Of a DNA stretch of 64,000 nucleotides, positions 21,937 to 33,830 are shown in pieces. The notes beneath the pieces are model-generated. The model ran no database searches and was not told where the DNA came from. It worked only from the letters and a program-made list of their open reading frames with translations. Both the position numbers and the translations under genes were made by a program. Source of the DNA: Sipunculus nudus (lineage: Eukaryota > Annelida > Sipuncula > Golfingiida > Sipunculidae); contig CM049311.1 of the NCBI GenBank assembly GCA_026874595.1, forward strand, positions 16,089,676 through 16,153,675. Reading direction: 5' to 3'. How positions within the stretch are numbered: position 1 is the stretch's first letter; each line of letters begins with the position of its first letter.

Positions 21937-24640
21937 AACGAGAGTACACAACTGATATATTTTCTAACATTCATCATGGACTTGAAAAGACCATAATATT
22001 GTAACTTATAACTTGACTTTACATTACTACTCCAGTTCTGTTGTGCCATATCTATCAATCTTTCTTCAAAACATCTTATAAACCATTTACAATCACCGAC
22101 TTCTTGAGCCATCCATATAAAACCAAAACCAGTCTGAAAAAGTAAAGATTTCACTCCTGTTGCCCATGTTGATTTACCATTTTCGTCAAGTTTCCTTTAT
22201 AAAATATATATACGTCTTGTATATCTTGCCTCTTCCATATGCAACAACCTTAACCGGTATTTAATGCACTGAACTGAATATGACACAAATAAAGGAAAAC
22301 GTCCATACTCTCCTTATACAGCTGCATTTGGAGTAGTGCTTCCAACATTTAATTTATATTTGGAAATATATAATAAACCCTTTTTATTATTTCTGATTTA
22401 CTTTGTCTCCATTGCTCGCTCCCATACATTATTATTGGCGCTACCATGCTATCCTATAGCTTAAAAAATTAAATTGCTTCACTGTTACATTATTATGTCG
22501 ATTAAAGTTCTTTACTTGCACTGCCTTTGCTGCCTCCAGAGCTTGCTGTTGTTGTGTCCTGTGCCATGACAGTTTACAAGTAAAGGTAATGCCCAAATAT
22601 TTATACTGAGAAACAAGATTAATTGGTTTGCTTTTAAAATACCAATTTTATGTTTTCTTAGTAATACCTCCTCTCCTAAAAACCATGATTTTAGTTTTTT
22701 TTCTAAATAAATTTTCATACCATATCTGCAGCTAAATATTTGTAACCGGTTAATCTGTTTTTGTAGTCTTCCTACTGTATCTCCAAAATCAACATTGTCA
22801 TCTGCAAATAACAATGTCATAACATTTGGTGGAATGTGGTCAAGGTAAATTCCTTCTTGATTTGATATTGATAACACATTATAAAATGCATTAACAAAAA
22901 AAAGAAAATAACAATGGACTGAGTACACACCCTTGTCTGGTACCAACTTCACAATTAAAGTAATCTGTTATTCCAGATAATCTGTTATTTTTAAACAAGA
23001 CTATTCTGGAATACATTGATTTTAAAACTTTAAAAATTTTACCATTTATCCCTGATTTCAACAATATGAACCACAATATTTCATGTTGTACAGAATCAAA
23101 ACCTTTTGAAAAAAAATCTATATATAAACAATGAAATATACCTGTTGGTTTTGTCAGATATTTCTTTCAAGCTTGTAAAACAAATGCATTATCTATTGTA
23201 CTGTAGTTTTTCCTATACCCTGTTTATGTATTTTGCCAAAAAATGCTTACAAATGATATTACCCTATAGTTTCCAGGATCACTTACATCAGTGTTAAGGA
23301 CACCTACATTTTCATTATATGAATCTTTGATATAGTTTTTTTTTTACCATACTCTTAAAATTTTTGTCAATATCAGTCTTGTTACCATTAATTAGTACAT
23401 TAAAGTACTCAAACCATTGTCTAGCATCTATATTTGATATTTTAGCCTTCCGTTTAATTTTTTAAAGGGTTGTCCAACGTTCATGGTTTCCTTAAACATT
23501 AAATACCTCCATTTCTTTGTCCTGCTGCTTTATGATCTTTTTCTGATCACACATGTGTCTGAATCTCTTCTTTTCTTTTTTATATAATATCACTTCTCGA
23601 GTGCTACCTGTACTTCTGTATTTATTTATAGCCTTGTTTTTTACTGATTTAGCACAGCTGCATTCCTGGTCAAACCAATCAGGCTGAGTTGTAAGATAGT
23701 AATTATTTTTATGTTCTATAGAGACAGTATATATCGCTTCATATAAACAATGAAGGGCTTTTTCAATGTCATAATCAATTAATGTGTTAAACTCTTGAAT
23801 AAGTTTTTTACAATATCAAGTAAACTAGCCAACTGTTCAGGTTGCTACGATTTCACAATGTGTTTTCTCCATTGTAATGACTGGAGGTTTTCTTTTCAGA
23901 TGATTTTACAGTAGAATCAGAGTACATGTTATTGAAAAAATGGTCTGACAGATCTGTTGTTAACATTGAAAATGATGCTACTGTATTAAAAGGATCAGAA
24001 CTGATAATTATGTAGTCCACAACACTCTGGCCTGAGTGAGTGACACATGTATATTCCCCTGTTAGAGTCTGGTGAAAGCCTGCCATTGACAATATGCACA
24101 TTAAAAGTGCATAGGATAGCCATCACAACCACCAACAAACTCTTCTTCATCATTGTCAATAAAATCATGCATATTGCCTATACTTGCATTAAAATCTCCC
24201 GTAAGGATAAAATTGAATTCCCCATATTTTGATATAATTTGAAAAAGTATATTTTATAAGCTAAGTATACCATCAATTTCTTCTATACTGTTGTACAAGG
24301 GTGAATTTTCTGAAGCAACATTTTCACATATTATCATTACATTTGTATCTGAGTTTAAAGCCTCTCCATCTAATAGAAAAGCAATCATATCAATAAACCT
24401 GTGAACCTCAATCATTTTAAAATAAAAGTTTTTCTTATACGCAACAAGACACCTCCCCGTTTCATGTTTTCCCTTGCAGTTCCAAAGCATTTAAAGTCAG
24501 TAAAAAAAACTTACAATAAATCATCAGAGTTATTAGCCCAAGTATCCACAATACACAAAACACTGTTTAAAATCTGTTGTAAAGAGCTTATATTTCGGAC
24601 CTGCTGCATTCCAGGATATAAAATTCACTTTATCTATTGT
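21937..24640 (-). pseudogene. LINE ORF2: AP endonuclease plus reverse transcriptase, broken and 3'-truncated
   Basis: Fragments in changing frames, from the 5' end: NFISWNAAG and RGGVL at about 24640-24430 (endonuclease start), ILTGDFNASIGN near 24200, SVVDYIIISSDPF and TTDLSDHF at about 24020-23930 (endonuclease end), FDSVQHEILW and GINGK at about 23100-23040, GTRQGCVLSPLLFSFF at about 22945-22895, the catalytic FADD at 22797-22808, and a C-terminal GFGFIWMAQEVGDCKWF near 22130. Stops separate most of them. ORF2 in these elements nicks DNA and copies the RNA at the nick. Reading stops abruptly at 21937 where host sequence begins. Confidence 0.85.
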
Positions 24641-24860
24641 CATTAGTATCTGTGCAAGTGTTAGTTATTGGATTTGTTCTTACCTCTATATTTTGTGCAA
24701 GTGCTGAGTGAATGTTATTATCCTGGAGACAAGGTGCTGTTTATTCATAAGTTGGACTAAACCTGTTACTTGAATGCTCTGCATCTGAAAAGGAAATAAA
24801 CATATGGTTTATAATGATCTCATTTTCATGTGTATACGATTTTGGACCTTGGCATAACCC

Positions 24861-25934
24861 CTATTTATTTCTATTGGCCCTTCCCAATGGTACTTTACTT
24901 TGAGTATCAAAATCCCATTTAAACCAAGTCCCATCAATACACAGTTTATCAAAAGAAAGATAGGATTCTAAATTTGTCTTCTCTGGCCTTATTCATATGT
25001 GGGACCAAAATAGGCCGCCCCCCTCTTACTTGATCACTAAATTCATTTGTAATCTCGATACGACTGTCTCTCAATTTCTCTCTTGCCTGCGATAATACGT
25101 TTTCTTTGTCCTTGTATCTTGTGAAATTGACAATAACGGGTCTTGGTTCCACATTTCTGTTTCTGACTGGTAATCTATGCGCTCTCTCAATGCCAAGATC
25201 TTGTTCACTATCGCAATCGAGCTCCAGTTTGTCCTTCAACACACCTCGGACCTTTTCCTCACACTCCTGCCAGGATTCTCGGATTTTACTTTCAGGAACA
25301 CCATGTATAATTACGTTCCCACGCCGTGACTGATTTTCAAGTTTCTCACATTTATCTATAAGTTTTTTGTTTTCTGTTTCAACTTTACTTAGTCTTTCCT
25401 GAAGATCTGTGAGAAGTTTCTCAGTGTCCCGTAAGCGTTTTGTAACCCCTGTCAATTGGCCACTGTCATTTCTGACAGATGAGTATGACTGACCACACAT
25501 ACCAACATCTGTATCATCAAATATTTCATTTTGACTGGCTCCAATTAACTGAGAGGACATGAGAGGTACCTGTCCATGGCTTTCTGTCAGTAAAGTAGCC
25601 TGATCTGGATTGATGGAAGCAGAGTTCTTTGACTGAGTAGGCCTGCCGGTAACATTAGGTCTAGCGCTGTGACTATATGAGTCAGAGTACCGCTGTTCTC
25701 TCTGTCACTGGAACCTGCACTCTTGTAATTCACCGGTTTTTAGGGGCCGGGGTTCTTTTCAACATCGCCTGCAAGTACCAGTATTAGAACGATACTGGGG
25801 GAAGATCTCACAACCAAGCGTGTCAGGTCTCCCTTGACAACGATTGCCCAAGGCTTCCATCCTGGCATTATCGCTCGCTGCACAAACGAGGTTATTCTTG
25901 CCCTCCAGGCCTCAATACCAACCCTCATATTCAT
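24861..25934 (-). pseudogene. LINE ORF1: 2A leader, coiled coil, RNA-binding domain (frameshifted)
   Basis: Starts at the ATG at 25934 and runs 64 codons to GDVEKNPGP followed by taa. A one-base frameshift at that junction and a tga at about 25705 separate it from the main part, which is open from 25704 to 24949. That part has a heptad-rich coiled coil (from LRDTEKLLTDLQERLSKVE) and then a LINE-1-type ORF1 RNA-binding core with VIIHGVPES, GIERAHRLP and RPVIVNFTRYKDKE. A second frameshift near 24958 leads into FDKLCIDGTWFKWDF, ending at tag 24861. In this family ORF1 is an RNA chaperone that coats the element RNA. The original length would be about 358 residues. Confidence 0.85.
25743..25769 (-). 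other. 2A ribosome-skipping motif GDVEKNPGP
   Basis: Matches the DxExNPGP consensus that stops peptide-bond formation between the last Gly and Pro and lets translation continue. It follows a hydrophobic run SIVLILVLA near the C end of the leader. 2A peptides at the N terminus of ORF1 are known from invertebrate non-LTR elements. Here a one-base shift puts taa directly after the final Pro codon, so this copy could not make ORF1 downstream of the skip. Confidence 0.9.
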
Positions 25935-26060
25935 TATTACAGTTCTTTATGTCCTGACCCAAATGGTAGAACTATCAATGTCTATAAATATCAGGTTTAA
26001 CTTACTATACAAAACCTTGTCTTGCGGCGCCGCTCTCTGTAAGATCTACCACTTTTCAGG

Positions 26061-27270
26061 GGTTTACTAGACACAAATCGTAAAAGCATGAAGTAGAAAC
26101 GGTTTATTTTAATATCTTGGGTGATCCTTCGTAAATCTTTGTGCTTATTAAAAATTAGGCCACTATGCCCGATGCATTTTCAGGTTGTGTGGTTTTAATG
26201 TTGTTGAGATCTCCTTTATTCTAATAGGACAGACTGTTCAAGTCAGCTGAGCGTCATGACTCCTTGGTCACTTGTTCTCTTGTATGATTATGTTTAATTT
26301 AGCTAAATTGTTAATGAAGGTATCATTTGCAAAAAGGATTACCTTTTCCCTTTTGAAGTTAAGGTAACGTAATGGTGAGAAAGCGTGACATGGTCATCCC
26401 GCGGATTCTTGTGCCTGCTATAAATTGGATTAACATGCATTTTGTGCTCGCTGGCCTGCCTGATCTCTGTAATCAATTACAAAAAGATAAAAAGTTTCAA
26501 AGAATTGTTTTAAAAAGTATTGTTTGATAACACTGGTCTTGCTGATGGTTCTTTCCACGCAATTTGCAAGTAAACTATTATTGGCTGGATACGCTAACGA
26601 GCACTAAAAGGGGAACCGAAGATTGAAAGGGCTGAATATTGTATTCAGTGGAAGGATAAAGCAAAGGCATCAGAAGTATAAGTTCTATTTATAACTGGTT
26701 GGCATTGTGTTTAATTAAACATGTTTTATGTATGTTATTCTTCAGTGGCCACAACGACCCCTACGGCCGTCGTCGTGTATTCAACTCCAGCAAGACACTA
26801 GGCTTATTAGCTACAGTCAATCGATCTCTGATTTTTGTCAGTGCAAAAGACCGAGTTTTTGCCCTTTATAGTAATATTAAACATTTGGTGTACAATTGTT
26901 CCAAAACAAAGCAAAGCTGGCTCTTTCCGATTCTTTTCTTAAATCGTTCTTTCCTTTTTCATGCAGATATTATGTTTGTAAAGCATTTTATATGAATGTT
27001 AAGGAGAGGACATGGATATTATGATAATACAGAGCCTGCTCATTTGGAGCTCTGTGCACTTGAAATAGGAAAGGTTCATGGTTTCATCAATCAATCAGAC
27101 GGAATAATTGAATTCTTTTTAAAATGAAGAATTATTGGTTTCTTCAATTTTAAATGTCATGGTTATGTGCTTTATAATTCTTTTACATAAAGATGATAGA
27201 AGTTCCATTGTGTGCATGTGACAGAGCTTATGAAATAATGGAACATCTGAATAGTTTCAAAATAAACATA
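26061..27270 (+). repeat. Module resumed after the LINE, with a truncated mini-exon
   Basis: Continues the interrupted module (aaatcgtaaaagcatgaa, cttgttctcttgtatgattatg, gaaagcgtgacatgg, aacatgcattttgtgctcg), then an array A type unit with exon remnant 26746-26791 and its intron. Confidence 0.75.
26746..26791 (+). pseudogene. Mini-exon 21 remnant, donor deleted
   Basis: Acceptor attcttcag is intact and the exon begins tggccacaacgaccccta. After actccagca the sequence jumps to agacactagg, which normally lies about 10 bp into the intron. The last codons and the donor are therefore deleted, and the copy cannot be spliced normally. Confidence 0.75.
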
Positions 27271-29330
27271 TCGAAGGAGTTATGATACTTGGTAAAAGAA
27301 CGATTCTTTGGGTGTCACGTAGATATTATGTTTTGAGCCAATATAGTTAACGAGCTCAAAACAGTAAGAAAGGGAGGGCTTACATGATTTCAGTATTTTT
27401 GGACTGTATCTCCTCGGAGATTTATGAATCCATTTTGGATGTAGGTGGTTTCTACTTTCATATAGCAGGCAAAGTGAATGATGAAATGTTGTTCTATGAC
27501 TGCTTATCGGTATTTTTTTAGAGCGGATGATTCTTGTGTTGTTTACTTTCTGATCTTTTAACTTTTTTATGCAATATGGGAAAATATGTAAAATAAATAA
27601 ATTGCATCTTTCTCCTGCAAAACTATTCACTGGCATTCCCTCCCAAATTTGCGACACGTATCGTGGTTGTATTCCTCTAGGAAACGTTTCTAAGCACAGC
27701 TGACAATAAGTCATCTGATTTTAAGCTTTCACCTTTTGTCTCCAGCTTTCTGTCCGGCTGTCTGTCTCCTAATTTTTCCTATAACAAGTCTTTAATCGCA
27801 ACCATTTGACCCAAAATATTTTCACTTGACATCAAGCTCAATTCTTTGAATTTTATCCTTAACTTCTAAAAGAAATATATCACTTTGACCTATATTTGGA
27901 TTTTACCAGTGGTTTGTGTGTGTCAGCAGTTAAAAATCAAACATGTGGTCTTGGCTACAAAATGAATAGGTTGCACTCAATCTTTACACTAAAAAAACTC
28001 TGCATAAACTACACATAAAATATTGTTACCATGGTAAACATTAAAAAAGTCGGCCGAGCAAGTTCTTAAAAATTGTTGCGGACACTATGAAATATTTTAA
28101 TGCTTTCAGCTGTTTATACATGAATTTCATTCCTGAGAAAATATATCTGAGTTAGAATCTGAGTAAGTAAGGAGTTATGATACTGGGCAAAAAACGATTC
28201 TTTGTTGTCACGCGGTTATTATGCTTGGAGCCAATTTAGTTAGCGAGCTCAAAACAGTAAGAAAGGGAGGGCCTACATGTTTTCAGTATTTTCGGAATGT
28301 ATCTCATCGGAGATTTATGAATCCATTTTGGATGTAGTTGGTTTCTTCTTTCATCTAGCAGGCAAAGTTAATGACGAAATGTTGTTCTATGACTGCTTAT
28401 CGGTATTTTTTAGAGCAGATGATATCTTGTGTTGTTTACTTTTCGATATTTGAAAGTTTTTTTATCGAATATGGATTAATATGTTATTAAAAGAATTGCA
28501 TCTTTCTTCTGCAAAATGATTCACTGGCATTCCTATCCAGATTCGCAAACATGCCGTGGTTGTGTTCTTCTAGGAGACGTTTTGAAGCTCAGCTGACCAT
28601 AAGTTATCTGATCTTAAGATTTCATCCTTTATGAGTCGTCCCTCTATACGTCTGCCCGGTTGTCTGTCTCACTGTGACCTTTATTTGTATATTACCCGTG
28701 TTTTGTGTGTTTTTAGCACTTAGAAATCAGCCATATGCCCTGGGCTGCAAGACAAACATTCTGCATAAACTGTATGTATAGCATTGTTACCATGAAAAAC
28801 ATGAGGAAAATCGGCCCAGTTAATTCTTCAAACTGTTGCGGACACAATGAAATATTTTAATATTTTCAGCTGTTTATGGATGAAATTCATTCTTAAGAAA
28901 ATATCTCCGAGTAAAGGTCGAATGAATCGTTCTGAAATTAAGCATGCATATTGATTATGGATACAACTTTCAGCTGAAGACGACTGTAGCGCTTTCTACA
29001 TTTTCTGAATGTTTCGACATTTTTTCTTGTATTTTTGTACTCCGAAATAACGGTTGGCCAGGAGTAAACAAGACACAAATCGTAACAGCATGAACTAGAA
29101 ACTTTTTTTTATAAATATCCAGGTTGGTCCTTGGTAAATCTCTGTGCTTATTAAAACTAAAGCCTCTGTGCTATTTGCATTTTCAGGTTATGCGGTTTTA
29201 ATGTTATTATTTTAACATTACAGACTGTTCAAGTCAGCTGAACGTCATCACACATGAGTCACTTGTTCCCTTCTATGGTTGTGTCTTATGTAGCTGAATT
29301 GCCAATAGTTGTAACATTTGCAAACAGGAT
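27271..29330 (+). repeat. ~0.9 kb tandem duplication of the exon-less module
   Basis: 27272-28165 and 28172-29050 start with the same order: ggagttatgatact, acgattcttt, gttaacgagctcaaaacagt (gttagcgagctcaaaacagt in the second), gagatttatgaatccatttt, tatgactgcttatcgg, then ctaggagacgttt or ctaggaaacgttt. 29050-29330 carries the ccgaaataacggttggcc to cacttgttccc segment. No exon and no other coding signal. Confidence 0.75.
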
Positions 29331-29545
29331 CACCCTTTTCAACTTTGAGGTTGAGTTGCCAGTAAACTATTAAGGGCTGGTTACGCTAACGAGCACTAAA
29401 AGTGGAACCGTAGATTGAAAGGGCTATTAAGGAATATTGTATTCAGTGGAAGGAGAAAGCAAAGGCAATCAGAAATATAAGTTATATTAATAACTGGTTG
29501 GCATTGTGTTCCATTAAACATGTGTTTATGTATATTATTCTCCAG

Positions 29546-29599
29546 TGGCCCCAACGACCCCAACGGCCGCCGTCGCGTCTTCAACTCCAGCAGCAAATG
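29546..29599 (+). CDS. Diverged mini-exon 22
   Basis: Acceptor attctccag and donor gtaagc intact, 54 bp, phase 1-1; VAPTTPTAAVASSTPAAN. It is 15 kb from array A, yet open and with both splice sites. Confidence 0.5.
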
Positions 29600-30190
29600 G
29601 TAAGCAAGATAGTTGGCGTGTTAGCTCTAGTAAATCACTCTCTGATTCATGTCAATGCAAAAATATCTGGTTTTCGCACTATACAGGAATATATGGCATG
29701 CAGTGTGCAATTGTTCCAAAACAAAGCAAATCTGGCTCTCTCCGATTCTATTCTTAAAATGTTTTTTCCTTTTTCATGCAGATATTATGTTTGTAAAGTT
29801 ATTTTTTAAATGAACGAAAAGGAGAGGACATAGATGTTTTGATGAAACAAAGCCTGCTTATTTAGAGATTGGTGCACTTGAAATAGGATGGGTTTATGCT
29901 TTCATTTCGAATTAAGAGGAAACAAATGAATTTTTTTTTAAATGAATAATTACAGGTTTCTTCAATTTTAAATATCAGGGTAATATTCTTTTTAATTCTT
30001 TCACATGAAGATAATATAAATTCCATTGTGTGCATGTGGCAAAGCTAATGAAACAATGGAACATCCTAAAGTTTCAATATCAACCAATATAATGCGTTAC
30101 GACACTGGGTTTAAAACGATCCTTTCTGTGTCACGCGGATATTATATATGGAGACATTTCAGTTAGCCAGCCTAAAAGAGTAAGAAAATG
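29600..30190 (+). repeat. Array A type intron after mini-exon 22
   Basis: Aligns with the post-exon part of a 909 bp unit as far as gcgttacgacactgggttt and gttagccagcc. It ends where a different repeat begins, at ttaacactttcgctgcc near 30208. Confidence 0.7.
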
Positions 30191-30204
30191 AAGGCCTACG
30201 ACAA

Positions 30205-30510
30205 GTCTTAACACTTTCGCTGCCTATGACGATGCCTATGACGATGCCTATACTTGTCATATTTTTTCTGATTCCCTCAGTGCCTATGACGGGTTTACTC
30301 GCCATGAATTTATCAGCAATTTTCAGTAAGAAATCTCTTAAATTTATCAATAACCACTGCGCAGTTGAGTAGTAGTTCATTTATAAATTGGTTTCTTATC
30401 ATGAAATAGTAAAATTTGTAATTCATCAGTGCGCTTGATTACTTGAAAGCAAAAAAAGTTTTGAGAGCGTGAAAATATCCACGGCTCTCGAGTTTTACCG
30501 TGAATAAGTT
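30205..30510. repeat. Possible TTAA-flanked element fragment
   Basis: Begins ttaacactttcgctgcc, followed by two exact tatgacgatgcc copies and a third degenerate one, then tatgacgggtttactcgccat, a short imperfect inverted repeat. A TTAA start with a cgctgcc end resembles piggyBac-type termini, but I found no matching opposite end, so this is weak. Confidence 0.25.
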
Positions 30511-30779
30511 AATGACCAGCTGAAGTGTAAAATTGATACCATGTAGGAGTATTCTTTAGAATCAAACGAAAGCGAGGACCGCATAAAAATCTCTCTAGTT
30601 TCATATTTGGGCGTATTTTGGCCACATACTTTCGGCAAACCCGCTGGTGAGACGGAGGTGTGACAGATCGCACCTTAGGTGTGAACTCGAGATAGCGAGG
30701 CGTGAAGTCGTTCAGGTTTATTGTTCCGTGAGGACAGCCTATTGCGCCATCAACAAAAATGGGGCGCGTGCCACTTGCC

Positions 30780-31360
30780 TGACACACAGATCTACAGGGT
30801 AATCAGAATGCGGCTTCATATTATTGGTTTGGCATATTTGGAGCTATCTCACGTATCCTATACATTTAGAGATAGCAATATGCTTGTGTAAGTACCTTCG
30901 CCAACAAGTGCATGTAAATTGTAAAATTCTGAAAGCAAACTCGGCGATCACTTGCGGAACATGTTGGCCCTTTAGTATACCGATAATCCCAACCGCACTT
31001 TGGAATTCACCATCCGTCCCTGGTATAATAGCTGTGATAGTGTTTGCCATCAACATAATCACTGCATTTAGAAACCATTCGGGGGAGCCTCTTTCTTTGT
31101 TTGTTTCAAGGGATTACCCTTTAGAACAGGTTATTAAGCTGTAAATGCATGGAAATCCTCAAAGTGCGTCCATACAAAGCATGAAAAGATGCTACGACCA
31201 AAAACACAGGTGGGTTCAATCCCAATTGTGCTGGGTCAAGGACCATCTCACACCATTGGAACATTGCTCCCAATGTCAAACGTAATGCCCCTGGCGACAT
31301 TTACTATCACACTGCTGCCACTTACGATTACGGGAATGGGATGTACTTTCATTATTTGAG
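30780..31360 (-). pseudogene. Possible membrane-protein-like pseudogene fragment, copy 1
   Basis: On the - strand two hydrophobic reading segments appear: MSPGALRLTLGAMF near 31290 and GSPEWFLNAVIMLMANTITA near 31085, the latter continuing into AVGIIGILKGQ. Copy 2 at 33480-33820 matches both in the same order. The spacing of short hydrophobic stretches recalls four-pass membrane proteins of the CD20/MS4A kind, but this is a weak resemblance. It may simply be a repeat that is open by chance. Confidence 0.25.
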
Positions 31361-31399
31361 AAAAATGATGCGAGATTTGATAAAACCTACAATATACTC

Positions 31400-33330
31400 A
31401 CATAATGTGACCGAGAGTGTCAAGCTCTATCAAATGCTGTAAACTATAGGTCTATAGCGTAAAAGTGACAGAATTTTAGGCATTTCTTTTAATGGTCCCA
31501 TGTTCTTATTTGACAACGAATGGTGCGAGATGTGATGAGATATACACTTATGTCACTTAAAACTAGTCAAATGATTCTTGAACGGTAAAAAAAGAAACTC
31601 TAGCATTTAAATGACCGCGATATAAACATTTGTGAAATATTTTTTTTAGATATTGCAGAAAAATGATATGTTACAGCGTTTAAGGTACAAACGCCCCCTG
31701 GTGGCTATTTCTAAAAAAAATAATTTGGAGATATTTATAAATAAACCCAAAATATGTCACTTTCAAAGCCATTGTTAAAAAATTGCGACCTCTAGGTCAT
31801 ATTTTATGAAATCTCAGAAAATCTCGTTTGACAAGAAATTTTTGCAAGATTTTACGAGACTTGTAGTTGTATGATAAATAGCTCATTAAATACTACCTAT
31901 TGCAAAAAAGACCTCTGTAGCTTTAAAAATCACAAAATTAGAAAAAAAATCAAATTTCATGTTTTTTTCCCAAACAATATTAACCCATGCTTACAACAGA
32001 CTGGGAAAATTAGGGCCACTGGAGGAAAGTCCCTGCAATTTTAAGCAAAATGAACTACAGTTTATGTGGCTACGATAAATATTGACAAAGATATGAAGGA
32101 AAAACTGTTTTAAGGTTTTTCGGTGACCCTGACCTTGACCTTGGACCGATCAAGGCCAAAAACAATAGGCTCCGAGAGATACCGATTTTACACTTTTCCT
32201 ATAAGTTTCAGAGGGACTGATGCAAAATTGCGACCTGTAGCGTGCGGACAAACAGACTAACAAACAAACACACAAACTAGACGACCAGAGGTCGAGCGCT
32301 TGCCGGAAGTTGAAATGACAGACAGACGGATAGACAGAACATATTGTGGGTTTTCTATTTTAATGACCCTCAGCGTTTGCTGAGAAGTTTTGGCCTGTAA
32401 AATGACATATCAGACAAAACAACGAGGAAGCAGACAAAGCTGACCACAAAAGACGAACAGACAGACATACTGACACATCTATGATAACAGATTACCAGAC
32501 AAAAGTGCCGAAGGTAAAGAAGAGCAAAATTTGCGATAGTTTATGTAGGTAAGGTTACGACAAATTTGAGTCAGCTACACATGAGATGACGATTAAAATG
32601 AGCTATTGTTGAAGTAGATACGATTAATAGTAACAAAAATATGAAGAAAAAACCGTTTTAAGAAGTTTTGACGACCTTGACCTTAACCTTTGACTTTTTT
32701 AAACTAAAACAATAGTGCACCTAGAAATTTTGTTTTCCATTATCCCTGTAAGTTTGAAGGTGATTGTGGCAAAATTGTGGCCAGGACAGCGCAGACAAAT
32801 AAACAAACAAACAGACTAGACGACCAGAGGTCGAACGCTTGCCGGAAGCGGAAATAAGAAAGTCAAACCAGGACACAACATACAGCAGGCAGTCAGGTTA
32901 CATTTGGAACTGGTCCACTGAATTACCCCAATTATGGCGGAAACAGAAGCACAATTTTGTGTGGTTATACTGATTTTCAAAAGTCGCAGATGAGTAGAGA
33001 GACAAACAGACAGACAGACGGGGAAAAAACTCCATGTGAAGGCCGTGTACTCATGCCATACAGAATTGTAAGCATGAATAAAATAAACCAGCCACAGATT
33101 ATTCGAATAATATTTTATATTTTGAATTTCATGAATTGTAATACACATAAGGTCACTATGGTAAGGGAAGAATATGAGAGTCACCAAGAGGATAAACGCA
33201 TTAAATCTTGTTTCAGATGCTACAATCAAAGTTGTGACACAGTTTATAGTTTTGGAGATATGGTATAATTATGATTACTGCAGCGCCATCTGGTGGTTAT
33301 TCTCCAGATGGTAAAAGTAAGCTTCGAGCA
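31400..33330. repeat. Dispersed repeat block with TGACCT tandem half-sites and cttgccgg ends
   Basis: Contains gccccctggtggc (31695), gaccctgaccttgacctt (32127), accagaggtcgagcgcttgcc (32286) and a copy of the cggaaataagaaagtcaaac to gcgccatctgg segment (32850-33292) that returns at 35370-35820. Open frames here are low-complexity products of gacagaca runs. No gene seen. Confidence 0.65.
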
Positions 33331-33332
33331 TT

Positions 33333-33347
33333 TTATTATTATAATGA

Positions 33348-33381
<34 letters not shown>

Positions 33382-33395
33382 ATTATTATTATTAA
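33333..33395. repeat. (ATT)n microsatellite
   Basis: About 60 bp of nearly pure tat/att triplets. Confidence 0.9.
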
Positions 33396-33479
33396 ATGAT
33401 GTATACTATATATTAAATCCCTACCCCGAATCGCCTACCGGATATCCGTCACTGACTGGAAACACCCGACTGCAAATCG

Positions 33480-33830
33480 GGGATCCGTCCCTGATATTAT
33501 AGTTGTGATTGTGCTTATCAGCAACACAATCTCTGCATTCAGTAACATTTCGGGGGAGCCTTTCTCTCTCTTTTTTTAAGGGATTACCCTTAAGAATAGG
33601 TCGTTATGCTCTTAATGCAGGGAAATCCTCAAAGTGCGTCCATACAAAGCATGAAAAGAGGACACAACCATAAACACAGGTGAGATGGATCAATCCCAAT
33701 TGTGCCGCTTCAATGACCATGGCACATCCAAAGAACAATGCTCCAACTGTCAAATGTAAAGCCCCTGCCGTCATTTACTATCACATACTGCCGCCACTTA
33801 GGGTCACGGCAATGTAATGTACTTTTTTTT
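33480..33830 (-). pseudogene. Possible membrane-protein-like pseudogene fragment, copy 2
   Basis: On the - strand MTAGALHLTVGALFFGCAMV (56 codons open, starting near 33772) and then, after a stop, GSPEMLLNAEIVLLISTIT near 33555. DNA similarity to copy 1 includes aaatcctcaaagtgcgtcca and tacaaagcatgaaaag. Confidence 0.25.

Larger units (their letters stand above)
21937..26060 (-). mobile_element. Decayed APE-type non-LTR retrotransposon (LINE)
   Basis: On the - strand, in order: a GC-rich 5' leader, ORF1 beginning with a 2A peptide, ORF2 with endonuclease and reverse transcriptase. It interrupts the host module cleanly: the left flank ends ccagggcttaactag and the right flank begins tttactagacacaaatcg, matching the unbroken module at 15638 and 29064 and suggesting a target-site duplication of about 8 bp with one mismatch. 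The 5' end looks complete, but ORF2 runs into host sequence with no 3' tail, so the 3' end is missing. Several stops and frameshifts make it inactive. The clade (CR1/L2-like or related) is not settled from this reading. Confidence 0.85.

Noticed and set aside
24047-24646. + strand open frames within the LINE region
   Set aside because: They are opposite-strand shadows of the endonuclease part of ORF2.
25106-25333. + strand 75-codon frame rich in Ser
   Set aside because: Antisense of the LINE ORF1 coiled-coil and RNA-binding region.
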